Of a stretch of DNA of 64,000 nt, positions 56,740 to 64,000 are shown one piece after another; the first letter of the stretch is position 1; every line of letters starts with the position of its first letter. A model generated the notes under the pieces. It was not told the DNA's origin. It was given only the letters and a program-made list of their open reading frames with translations, and did not search any database. The translations under genes were made by a program, and so were the position numbers. Source of the stretch: Cellvibrio sp. PSBB023 (GTDB taxonomy: Bacteria; Pseudomonadota; Gammaproteobacteria; Pseudomonadales; Cellvibrionaceae). The stretch is from the NCBI RefSeq assembly GCF_002007605.1, contig NZ_CP019799.1, forward strand, positions 4,147,501-4,211,500. The letters are read 5' to 3'.

Positions 56740-58587
56740 ATGAAAAAAATAATAGTGTTTCTGGCGTTATGGACAATCTCGGCCGCGAGTATTGCTGAGC
56801 CCTATTCAGTTCAGCGTGTGGAGCCCGCCAATTGGTGGGTTGGTATGAAATACCATCAGGTAGAATTGTTGGTTTATGGCGATAATATTAGTGCAACAAC
56901 GCCAGCTATTGATTACCCAGGCGTTGCTATCCTTCATGTAAAAAATGCCGATAGCCCCAATTATTTATTTGTCACTATCGATATAGCAGAAAATACAAAA
57001 CCCGGAACATTTCCAATCAATTTTGTGCTTGATGGAACAGTACAAAGCCGTTTTGATTATCAATTGTTAGCGCGCGAAAAAAATTCTGCCCAGCGTCAGG
57101 GCTTTTCCCCCAAAGATGCTATTTACCTGATTACACCGGATCGCTTCGCTAACGGCGATAGCAAAAATGATGCAGTGCCCGGTATGTTGGAGCAACCCAA
57201 TCGCGCTTACAAAGGTGGGCGCCATGGGGGTGATATTGCAGGTATGGAACAACAGTTGAATTACATTGCGGCGATGGGCTTTACCCAAATTTGGCCCAAC
57301 CCATTAACCGAAAACAATATGGAAAAATATTCCTATCACGGTTATGCCGCAACAGATCTGTACAAAATAGATGCGCGCTATGGAACCAACGAGGATTTTA
57401 AACGGTTTGTACAAAAGGCCCATAAAAAAAGCATAGGTGTTATTCAGGATATAGTGCTCAATCACATAGGTTCCAATCACTGGTGGATGAAAGATTTGCC
57501 CGCAAAAGATTGGTTAAATTTCCCCAGTGAATATCAGGAGACCAATCATCGTCGCACCACTGTGCAAGACCCTTATGCGGCACCTGCCGACAAAGAGTTA
57601 TTTGTCAGTGGATGGTTTGTGCCCACCATGCCTGATTTAAATCAACGCAATCCGCATTTGGCCAATTATTTAATTCAGAACAGTTTATGGTGGGTTGAGT
57701 TCGCCGGCTTAAGTGGTATTCGTGAAGATACTTATGGCTACGCTGATCAGGCATTTTTATCGCGCTGGGCAAAAACCATTATGGACGAATACCCCAACTT
57801 CAATATTGTTGGCGAAGAGTGGAGCGCGAATCCTGCAGTGGTTGCACATTGGCAGCGCGGTAAAGTCAATGCCAGTGGCCATGTGCCTTATATGCCCAGT
57901 GTGATGGATTTTCCAAATCACGAAACCCTGCGCGAAGTGCTGCTGGAAAAAGAAGCCTGGGATAAAGGCTGGGTTCGCCTGTATGAAATGCTGGCCAATG
58001 ATTTTGTGTATGCCGACCCCTTTAATTTAGTGATCTTTCCCGAAAACCATGACACATCGCGGCTGTATTCCTATGTGAATGAAGATGTTGATTTATTTAA
58101 AACAGCGATGGTGTATATGGCGACCATGCGCGGTATTCCCCAGTTTTATTATGGATCTGAAGTGTTGATGACCAGCCCGCGTGAGCGCGACGATGGCGCC
58201 GTGCGTGCCGATATGCCGGGTGGGTGGAAAGGTGATGCTAAAAATGCCTTTACCGGTAAAGGTCTGAGCGCAAAAGAGCGGGATATGCAACATTATTTAA
58301 AAACCTTGCTCACCTGGCGAAAAACCTCAGCGGTTATTCATAAAGGAAAATTGCAACATTTTTCACCGGCAAACGGGTTTTATGTTTACTTCCGTTATTT
58401 GGATAATCGTGCTGTTATGGTAGTGCTCAATAAAAATGAACAGGAAGGTTCATTGGATTTAAATCCATACCAACACTTTTTAGCGGGTAAGAAAACAGCG
58501 CGCAATGTAATAACGGGAAAACAGGTTACGCTGGGTTCTGCATTGGTATTGCCGGCAAAAACCTCGGTCGTTATTGAATTGCAGTGA
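56740..58587 (+). CDS. secreted GH13 cyclomaltodextrinase/neopullulanase-like
   Basis: This 615-aa enzyme starts at ATG 56740 after GGGAGGAG. A signal peptide (IIVFLALWTISAASIAEP) sends it to the periplasm. An immunoglobulin-like N domain (about residues 20-115) precedes the GH13 barrel. Catalytic residues are D330 in GIREDTYGY, E359 in VGEEW and D438 in ENHDTSR, and a beta-sandwich domain closes the protein. The layout matches SusA-type neopullulanases and cyclomaltodextrinases, so linear or cyclic maltodextrins are the likely substrates. An in-frame longer start lies inside the terminator and is rejected. Confidence 0.88.
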   Translation: MKKIIVFLALWTISAASIAEPYSVQRVEPANWWVGMKYHQVELLVYGDNISATTPAIDYPGVAILHVKNADSPNYLFVTIDIAENTKPGTFPINFVLDGTVQSRFDYQLLAREKNSAQRQGFSPKDAIYLITPDRFANGDSKNDAVPGMLEQPNRAYKGGRHGGDIAGMEQQLNYIAAMGFTQIWPNPLTENNMEKYSYHGYAATDLYKIDARYGTNEDFKRFVQKAHKKSIGVIQDIVLNHIGSNHWWMKDLPAKDWLNFPSEYQETNHRRTTVQDPYAAPADKELFVSGWFVPTMPDLNQRNPHLANYLIQNSLWWVEFAGLSGIREDTYGYADQAFLSRWAKTIMDEYPNFNIVGEEWSANPAVVAHWQRGKVNASGHVPYMPSVMDFPNHETLREVLLEKEAWDKGWVRLYEMLANDFVYADPFNLVIFPENHDTSRLYSYVNEDVDLFKTAMVYMATMRGIPQFYYGSEVLMTSPRERDDGAVRADMPGGWKGDAKNAFTGKGLSAKERDMQHYLKTLLTWRKTSAVIHKGKLQHFSPANGFYVYFRYLDNRAVMVVLNKNEQEGSLDLNPYQHFLAGKKTARNVITGKQVTLGSALVLPAKTSVVIELQ

Positions 58588-58669
58588 TGCAATAGGTGGG
58601 AAACTATCCGGTTTAGGGTTTCTTTTACTGCGCCAGTCAATATTGGCTGGCTATTTTCAGGTGTCACTT

Positions 58670-60580
58670 ATGAATGATTATAAAAAAATAATTACCGCCC
58701 TGACAGGTATATGCGTGGTGAGTATTGTTGCGCTGGGACTGGTTGGCTGTAATCCATCGCCACCTCCGCCGGTCGAGCAAAACAAAACAGTAACGTCAGG
58801 TAAGCCTGTTGTATACCAAATATTTACCCGCCTTTATGGCAACACTAACTCCACCAATAAACCCTGGGGAACCCAGGAGGAAAATGGTGTTGGTAAATTT
58901 AACGATATTAACGAGGCCGCACTTAAATCGATAAAAGAATTGGGTGTTACGCATGTGTGGTTCACCGGTGTTCCGCATCACGCTGTCATTCGCGACTACA
59001 CCGCTTACGGCATCAGTAACGATGATCCTGATGTAGTGAAAGGTCGCGCCGGTTCACCCTATGCGGTGAAGGATTATTACAACGTTAACCCGGATTTGGC
59101 GGTTGACCCTGCACAACGCTTACAAGAATTTGAAGCGCTTATCGCTCGCACCCATGCACAAGGTATGAAGGTGATTATCGATATAGTGCCCAACCATGTT
59201 GCGCGCCATTACGAGTCATTGAGCAAGCCCCAGGGTGTAGAGAATTTTGGTGCGCGCGATAATGTGACTGTGGAATACCAGCGCGATAATAATTTTTATT
59301 ACGTGGTGGGCGAAAATTTCCGAGTGCCAGAGGCGCAAGGAGATTATCAGCCGCTGGGTGGAGAATCTCATCCCCTCAGTGATGGCCAGTTTGATGAGAA
59401 ACCGGCGAAGTGGACCGGCAATGGTTCGCGCTTGGCGCAACCAAAATTTGATGATTGGTATGAAACCGTAAAAATCAATTACGGTGTACGCCCGGATGGC
59501 ACCAAAGATTTTCCTGAATTACCCGCAGATTATGCGCAAAAAGACCTGCTTGCTCACGCCCAATTCTGGCAGGGTAAAGACGTACCGGATTCCTGGATCA
59601 AGTTTCGTCAAATTGCAGAATATTGGTTAGCCAAAGGTGTGGATGGGTTTCGTTATGACATGGCAGAAATGGTGCCGGTAGAGTTCTGGAGTTATTTGAA
59701 TTCAGCGATCAAACAAAAAAATCCCCAAGCCTTTTTATTGGCTGAAGTCTATAACCCCGCCGAGTATCGTAATTATATCCGCCTGGGAAAAATGGATTAC
59801 CTTTACGACAAGGTGGAAATGTACGATGGTTTAAAAGCGGTTATGCAGGGTAAAAGCAGCACCGACGTTATTGCGCAGGTGCAAGAAGGCATGAGCGATA
59901 TTGAAGAACATATGCTGCACTTTTTGGAAAATCACGATGAACAGCGAATTGTCAGCCCCGAGTTTGCCGGTAGCGCCGAAAAAGCCAAACCAGCAATGGT
60001 GATATCCACGCTGATTAGCCGTTCACCAACCATGTTGTATTTTGGTCAGGAAGTTGGTGAAACCGGTGCATTGGATTCCGGTTTTGGCGATCCATCGCGC
60101 ACGACTATTTTTGATTACGCCGGTGTTCCTGCGCATCAACGTTTTATGAATGGTGGAAAATTTGATGGCGGGCAATCTACGGCGGAAGAAAAAGCGCTGC
60201 GGGAGTTTTATCGCGGTGTATTGAACTTGTCTCACACTGATGTGATTGCAGTGGGCGATTATCAGGAGTTGCACAGCCACAATATTAACGCTGGCCAAGG
60301 TTATAACAATAAGTTGTTCGCTTTTACTCGTGCAACCCATGCTCAGAAATGGATTGTCATTAGCAATTTTTCAGCGCAAAAAAGCGGGCCGTTACGCTTG
60401 TCATTACCCGCGAGCTATGTGACGGCCTGGGCACTGGACAAGCCGGTGTATGAGCTGTCGCCCCAGCTTGCACATCACTCACAATTTTCAACCTTGGCTG
60501 TTAATGCAGAAGGGGCAAGTGTTGAACTTGAGTTAGCGCCCTATGACTCTCTGGTACTGGCGATAAAGGGCAGTAAATAA
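58670..60580 (+). CDS. GH13 alpha-amylase lipoprotein
   Basis: This 636-aa enzyme begins with a lipoprotein signal; the lipobox LGLVGC puts the lipidated Cys at residue 27, followed by a Pro-rich spacer, so it is probably membrane-anchored. The GH13 barrel has D330 in GFRYDMAEMV, E359 in LLAEVYNP and D423 in ENHDEQR. DIVPNHVARHYESL is the first conserved region. It lies 82 bases after the previous GH13 gene with no terminator between, so the two are likely co-transcribed. Exact specificity within GH13 is not clear from sequence alone. An upstream in-frame start overlaps the previous gene and is rejected. Confidence 0.86.
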   Translation: MNDYKKIITALTGICVVSIVALGLVGCNPSPPPPVEQNKTVTSGKPVVYQIFTRLYGNTNSTNKPWGTQEENGVGKFNDINEAALKSIKELGVTHVWFTGVPHHAVIRDYTAYGISNDDPDVVKGRAGSPYAVKDYYNVNPDLAVDPAQRLQEFEALIARTHAQGMKVIIDIVPNHVARHYESLSKPQGVENFGARDNVTVEYQRDNNFYYVVGENFRVPEAQGDYQPLGGESHPLSDGQFDEKPAKWTGNGSRLAQPKFDDWYETVKINYGVRPDGTKDFPELPADYAQKDLLAHAQFWQGKDVPDSWIKFRQIAEYWLAKGVDGFRYDMAEMVPVEFWSYLNSAIKQKNPQAFLLAEVYNPAEYRNYIRLGKMDYLYDKVEMYDGLKAVMQGKSSTDVIAQVQEGMSDIEEHMLHFLENHDEQRIVSPEFAGSAEKAKPAMVISTLISRSPTMLYFGQEVGETGALDSGFGDPSRTTIFDYAGVPAHQRFMNGGKFDGGQSTAEEKALREFYRGVLNLSHTDVIAVGDYQELHSHNINAGQGYNNKLFAFTRATHAQKWIVISNFSAQKSGPLRLSLPASYVTAWALDKPVYELSPQLAHHSQFSTLAVNAEGASVELELAPYDSLVLAIKGSK

Positions 60581-60680
60581 AATAATTTTTCGCATGGTTT
60601 ACATCAATAATTATCTCTACTCCTGTAAGACATATTGGTTAGTGACAGTTTATGTAAGCTGTTTTTAATAGGCCTGTGCA

Positions 60681-60727
60681 GGCCGGGCCTCTGTTGCGAA
60701 GTAGCACATATGCCCGGCTTTTTTTTG
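60681..60727 (+). terminator. terminator after GH13 amylase
   Basis: GCCGGGC and GCCCGGC pair with a long 23-base loop, followed by eight T. It separates the GH13 pair from the pullulanase control region. Confidence 0.75.
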
Positions 60728-60883
60728 CCAACAAATATTTAATAACACTGATTTAATTAATGCTGCCGATCGCTTGATATGTGAAGCATGTGTTTCCATG
60801 TTCTGTGCTTGTCTGTGATCGCCCAATAATCCCAACTGTTGAGTGACGCACAAAGTGTTACTTTTCTTCATGTTTTTTGCTTT

Positions 60884-60897
60884 TGCATACGTATGCA
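60884..60897. promoter_or_regulatory. starch operator, copy 7
   Basis: A perfect TGCATACGTATGCA palindrome, centred 41 bp (about four turns) upstream of copy 8. Confidence 0.8.
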
Positions 60898-60924
60898 ATT
60901 TGCGTTTTTTTATTCCTCGTTTTT

Positions 60925-60938
60925 TGCATACGTATGTA
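60925..60938. promoter_or_regulatory. starch operator, copy 8
   Basis: TGCATACGTATGTA, 13 of 14 matches. It stops 2 bases upstream of the predicted -35 of the pullulanase gene. Confidence 0.75.
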
Positions 60939-60940
60939 GT

Positions 60941-60969
60941 TTGCGAATTAAATTTGCCCCTCATAGACT
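60941..60969 (+). promoter_or_regulatory. pullulanase gene promoter (candidate)
   Basis: TTGCGA and TAGACT are separated by 17 bases, directly downstream of operator copy 8. Confidence 0.55.
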
Positions 60970-61130
60970 GATTAATAACACCCGTCCGTGTTTTTTTATT
61001 TTGGTTAATAAATATAACAACCGTATTTTTCAATGTCTCTGGCCGCTGTTTTTTGCCAGTCAGCCTTACTCAATGTATCCGTTTTAATGTTCGAATCTGT
61101 TGTAAAAAATAATTAAATGGGGGAAATCAA

Positions 61131-64000
61131 ATGAAGTTCAATTCGCGAAATGAATCCGCGCGAAAAGCACTAGGGCTAGCTGCACTATTGCTTGGCTTAT
61201 TCGCACTCAGCTCTTGTGGCGGTGGTGGCAGTGGCACCAATAACAATGCCGCTGAATTACCAACCTGTCGCGACCCACAGGTCTTGTTGGATAACGGTGT
61301 GTGCGGCGATCCGCGTCCGCCATTTGAATTGCCTGCATGCCCTGAGGGAACTATTCGTTCCGGCGCTGATTGCATAGTGCCCGATTTCCCCGTGCCGGAA
61401 AGATTGGCAGGGCCAAATGAAGCGGTGATCTTCGTTAATATTGAAGGTACTGCCGATGAAAAAAATGCGGCGTTCGCTTCATACAATCTGCACTTGTGGC
61501 AGGCTTGTGGTAATGGTTGGGGCAGCTCCGTAACAGACGGTAATAATACTACCTATGCTATCCCCACAACTTGGCCAAATGGTCCAGGTGTTGCCAGTAA
61601 AAATGACGGTGCCGTGGGCGTTCGTCACGATCCTTACTATGGTGCTTATTTTGTTATCCCTGTCAGTGAAACAGGGACTTGTGGTAATTACATTATTAAA
61701 ACTCCCGGTGGTGCCGCGCAAACCAACGACTTGTCGTTGACGATTAAGCGCGATGGTGGGGATTACGAGCGCATGGCGTGGATCATTGTTAACGCCGATA
61801 ACATGCGCAACAGCCGTGTGAGCAATGTGCCTATTTGTATCAACGATGTGTGCAGCCTTGAGCGCCCGTTGTTGAGTATCAGTGATGTGGAGGCGCACTG
61901 GATTAGCCCGCACACTATTATTTGGAATCGCTCATTTACTGCGGATAAACCCGTGAAGCTCTATCAGTCCGCCGCTGGAGGCATGGCGCCGGATGCAAGC
62001 GGTAACCTTCAGGGTGGTGAGTTATTTGCCACATTGAACGCTGGTCGTCCAATGACTGATGCAGAAAAGGCTTTGGTTCCTCATTTGGCCGATTATGTTG
62101 CCTATGATCTCCCTGTAGAAATCAGTATCGACAGTATTAAAGCTGCGTTGAAAAACGAGTTGCTGATTGTTGGCCGTTTCGATTCTGTTGAAGAAAATGA
62201 GCAAGGCCAAACCGTTACTGTTGAGCGCGGCCGAGCGACGCGTTTGCAGTTGCCTCATGTATTGGATGCGCTTTATGCCGACAGTGCCGCCGATGAAAAA
62301 TTGGGCGTTAGCTATGGCTCCGGCGTAACCGCCAAGGTATGGGCGCCTACCGCGCAAAATGTTGATCTGCGCGTTTTCTCTGGCGATCCCTTGCGTGTAT
62401 CTGCCACCTTGCCAATGACATTTGATGCAAATACCGGTGTGTGGAGTGTTACTGGCAGCGTTGCGGAATTGGATCGTAAGTTTTATCGCTTCCGCGTGAC
62501 TGCATTCCATCCATTACAGAAAGCGGTGCGTCGCCTTGAAGTGACAGATCCTTACTCTGTATCGCTCTCCACGAATGGTCGTCATTCCCAGTTTGTAAAC
62601 CTGGATGACGTAGATACCAAGCCTGCCGGTTGGGATGGCCATTTTATTCCTGAAGTGACGGCGCCAGAAAACATGGCAATTTACGAAGCACATATTCGTG
62701 ATTTCAGTATTGATGATGCCAGCACGTCAACCAGCTATCGCGGCAAGTACCTTGCCTTTACTGAATCCAATTCCGTACCTGTACAGCATTTGAAATCCTT
62801 GGCAAATGCAGGTTTAACACACGTGCACCTGTTGCCGAGTAATGACAGCTCTAACATGAAAGAGGATTTTGATGGTCAGGTGAATTTGAACAGCTACATC
62901 CTTGAGCTTTGCCAGCGTGTACCTAATCGTGCTGCGGTCAGTGTGTGTGATGGCTCTGTGCCTAACAACTCTACTGTGCGTCAAGTGTTGGAAAGTTATG
63001 ATCCACAAACGCCTGCTGCCCGTGAATTGATTGCCGCTATCGCCGATTTGGATGGCTTTAACTGGGGTTATGACCCTCAGCATTTCAATGCACCAGAAGG
63101 CACTTATTCAACCAATCCGCAGGGTTTCACTCGTGTAAAAGAAATGCGTGCGATGAACATGGCTCTGCATGAAATGGGGCTGCGCGTGGTGATGGATGTG
63201 GTGTACCCACATACTGTATCGTCTGGGATTGAGGCTGCAAACTCAGTGTTCGATAAAGTGGTTCCCGGCTATTACTACCGTGTAAATCCGGCTACTGCAG
63301 AGGTGGAAACTGGCACTGGCGCCGGCCCCGATACCGCAACCGAACACCGCATGATGGGCAAGTTTGTTGCTGACTCTGTTGTGCAGTGGGCCGAGCACTA
63401 CAAAGTGGATGGCTTCCGTTTTGACCAATCCGGTTATATGCCCAAGTCTGTATTGGTAAATGCCTATGAGGCAGTAAAAGCTGTTGATCCTGATAACTAC
63501 TTCTATGCAGAAGCCTGGACTCCGGGCGGTGGTTCATCCGGTGATCGCATTGCTGAGCGTGCAGTTCAGGAGGCGCTTGCTGGCACTGGTATTGGTACCT
63601 TCAATGATCGTATCCGCAACCCATTACAGCAAATGGCGCTGATCAATGGTGGTAATGTCGATGCGATTCGTGCCGGTCTGGCGGGCAACCTGAAGGACTT
63701 CAAACTGAAGACCAAATCCGGTGCGGTGATTAATGCTTCTACCGTGGGTGCTTACAACCTGGATCCACAAGAAGCGATTAACTACGTTGAGAAGCACGAT
63801 AACGAAACCCTGTGGGACTGGATGCATCGCCCGGGTGCTGTGCCTGCCGATATGTCTATTGCCAACCGCACCCGTGTTAGCAGTCTGACGCTATCTGTAC
63901 CGGTATTGAGCCAAGGTGTTCCGTTTGTACAAATGGGTACCGAGCTGCTGCGCTCCAAATCCATGTCGCCTAACAGCTATAACGCGGGCGATTGGTTCAA
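61131..64000 (+). CDS. pullulanase-type GH13 lipoprotein (partial)
   Basis: The frame is open from ATG 61131 to the window end, so only the first 956 residues are seen. A lipoprotein signal (lipobox LSSC, Cys29) is followed by a Gly/Cys-rich stretch. Around residues 105-190 a CBM41/PUD-like starch-binding module is suggested by LHLWQACGNGW and YGAYFVIPV. A CBM48-like module (VTAKVWAPTAQNVDLRVF) precedes the catalytic barrel. The pullulanase hallmark FNWGYDP is at 643-649. Catalytic residues are D765 in DGFRFDQSGY, E794 in YFYAEAW and D890 in VEKHDNETLWD. It probably debranches starch at the cell surface. Confidence 0.9.
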   Translation, partial: MKFNSRNESARKALGLAALLLGLFALSSCGGGGSGTNNNAAELPTCRDPQVLLDNGVCGDPRPPFELPACPEGTIRSGADCIVPDFPVPERLAGPNEAVIFVNIEGTADEKNAAFASYNLHLWQACGNGWGSSVTDGNNTTYAIPTTWPNGPGVASKNDGAVGVRHDPYYGAYFVIPVSETGTCGNYIIKTPGGAAQTNDLSLTIKRDGGDYERMAWIIVNADNMRNSRVSNVPICINDVCSLERPLLSISDVEAHWISPHTIIWNRSFTADKPVKLYQSAAGGMAPDASGNLQGGELFATLNAGRPMTDAEKALVPHLADYVAYDLPVEISIDSIKAALKNELLIVGRFDSVEENEQGQTVTVERGRATRLQLPHVLDALYADSAADEKLGVSYGSGVTAKVWAPTAQNVDLRVFSGDPLRVSATLPMTFDANTGVWSVTGSVAELDRKFYRFRVTAFHPLQKAVRRLEVTDPYSVSLSTNGRHSQFVNLDDVDTKPAGWDGHFIPEVTAPENMAIYEAHIRDFSIDDASTSTSYRGKYLAFTESNSVPVQHLKSLANAGLTHVHLLPSNDSSNMKEDFDGQVNLNSYILELCQRVPNRAAVSVCDGSVPNNSTVRQVLESYDPQTPAARELIAAIADLDGFNWGYDPQHFNAPEGTYSTNPQGFTRVKEMRAMNMALHEMGLRVVMDVVYPHTVSSGIEAANSVFDKVVPGYYYRVNPATAEVETGTGAGPDTATEHRMMGKFVADSVVQWAEHYKVDGFRFDQSGYMPKSVLVNAYEAVKAVDPDNYFYAEAWTPGGGSSGDRIAERAVQEALAGTGIGTFNDRIRNPLQQMALINGGNVDAIRAGLAGNLKDFKLKTKSGAVINASTVGAYNLDPQEAINYVEKHDNETLWDWMHRPGAVPADMSIANRTRVSSLTLSVPVLSQGVPFVQMGTELLRSKSMSPNSYNAGDWF

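Larger units (their letters stand above)
60728..61130 (+). other. AT-rich control region of pullulanase gene
   Basis: This gap of about 400 bases holds two operator copies, a candidate promoter and a leader of about 155 bases before the pullulanase ATG. Each operator is followed at the same offset by TTTGCG. No coding signal was found here; the short frames on the minus strand look random. Confidence 0.7.

Overview
The window reads as a gammaproteobacterial chromosome segment of roughly even base composition, most like Cellvibrio or a close relative (Cellvibrionaceae). This is inferred from the Pseudomonas-like order of the translation/transcription genes joined to a carbohydrate locus with a TonB-dependent receptor and many glycoside hydrolases. 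No insertion sequence, phage gene or CRISPR array was seen.

Region 1 (1-3440): the 3' part of an rRNA operon, with the end of the 16S-23S spacer (boxA), 23S, 5S and a terminator; 16S lies outside the window. Region 2 (3516-7102): a tightly coupled operon alr-birA-coaX-SPOR protein, with starts overlapping stops. Region 3 (7089-25890): a four-tRNA cluster (Thr, Tyr, Gly, Thr), tuf copy 1, tRNA-Trp, secE-nusG, rplKA, rplJL, rpoBC, rpsL-rpsG-fusA and tuf copy 2. Region 4 (25949-39995): the S10, spc and alpha ribosomal protein operons from rpsJ to rplQ, with secY, rpmJ and rpoA. Terminator-like hairpins break this supercluster at tRNA/tuf1, tuf1/tRNA-Trp, nusG/rplK, rplL/rpoB, rpoC/rpsL (two), rpsG/fusA, tuf2/rpsJ and rpoA/rplQ.

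Region 5 (40052-46309): uvrA (minus), a YajR-like MFS carrier, ssb and an orphan periplasmic solute-binding-like protein. Region 6 (46422-64000): a starch/maltodextrin utilisation locus. It holds a LacI-family regulator, an MFS maltose-type carrier and a GH15 lipoprotein glucoamylase (both minus), a cytoplasmic GH13 alpha-glucosidase, a TonB-dependent receptor, a secreted cyclomaltodextrinase-like GH13, a lipoprotein GH13 amylase and a lipoprotein pullulanase cut by the window end. The likely flow is: surface pullulanase and amylase cut starch, the receptor imports maltodextrins, periplasmic enzymes shorten them, the MFS carrier imports the product and the cytoplasmic glucosidase finishes hydrolysis.

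The most interesting signal is in region 6. Eight copies of a 14-bp palindrome (consensus TGCATACGTATGCA) occur only in the three control regions of the starch genes. In three promoters the nearest copy ends exactly 5 bp upstream of a good -35 hexamer, and in the fourth 2 bp upstream. This predicts a starch regulon under the neighbouring LacI-family protein, with a geometry that suits activation or looping better than simple promoter occlusion.
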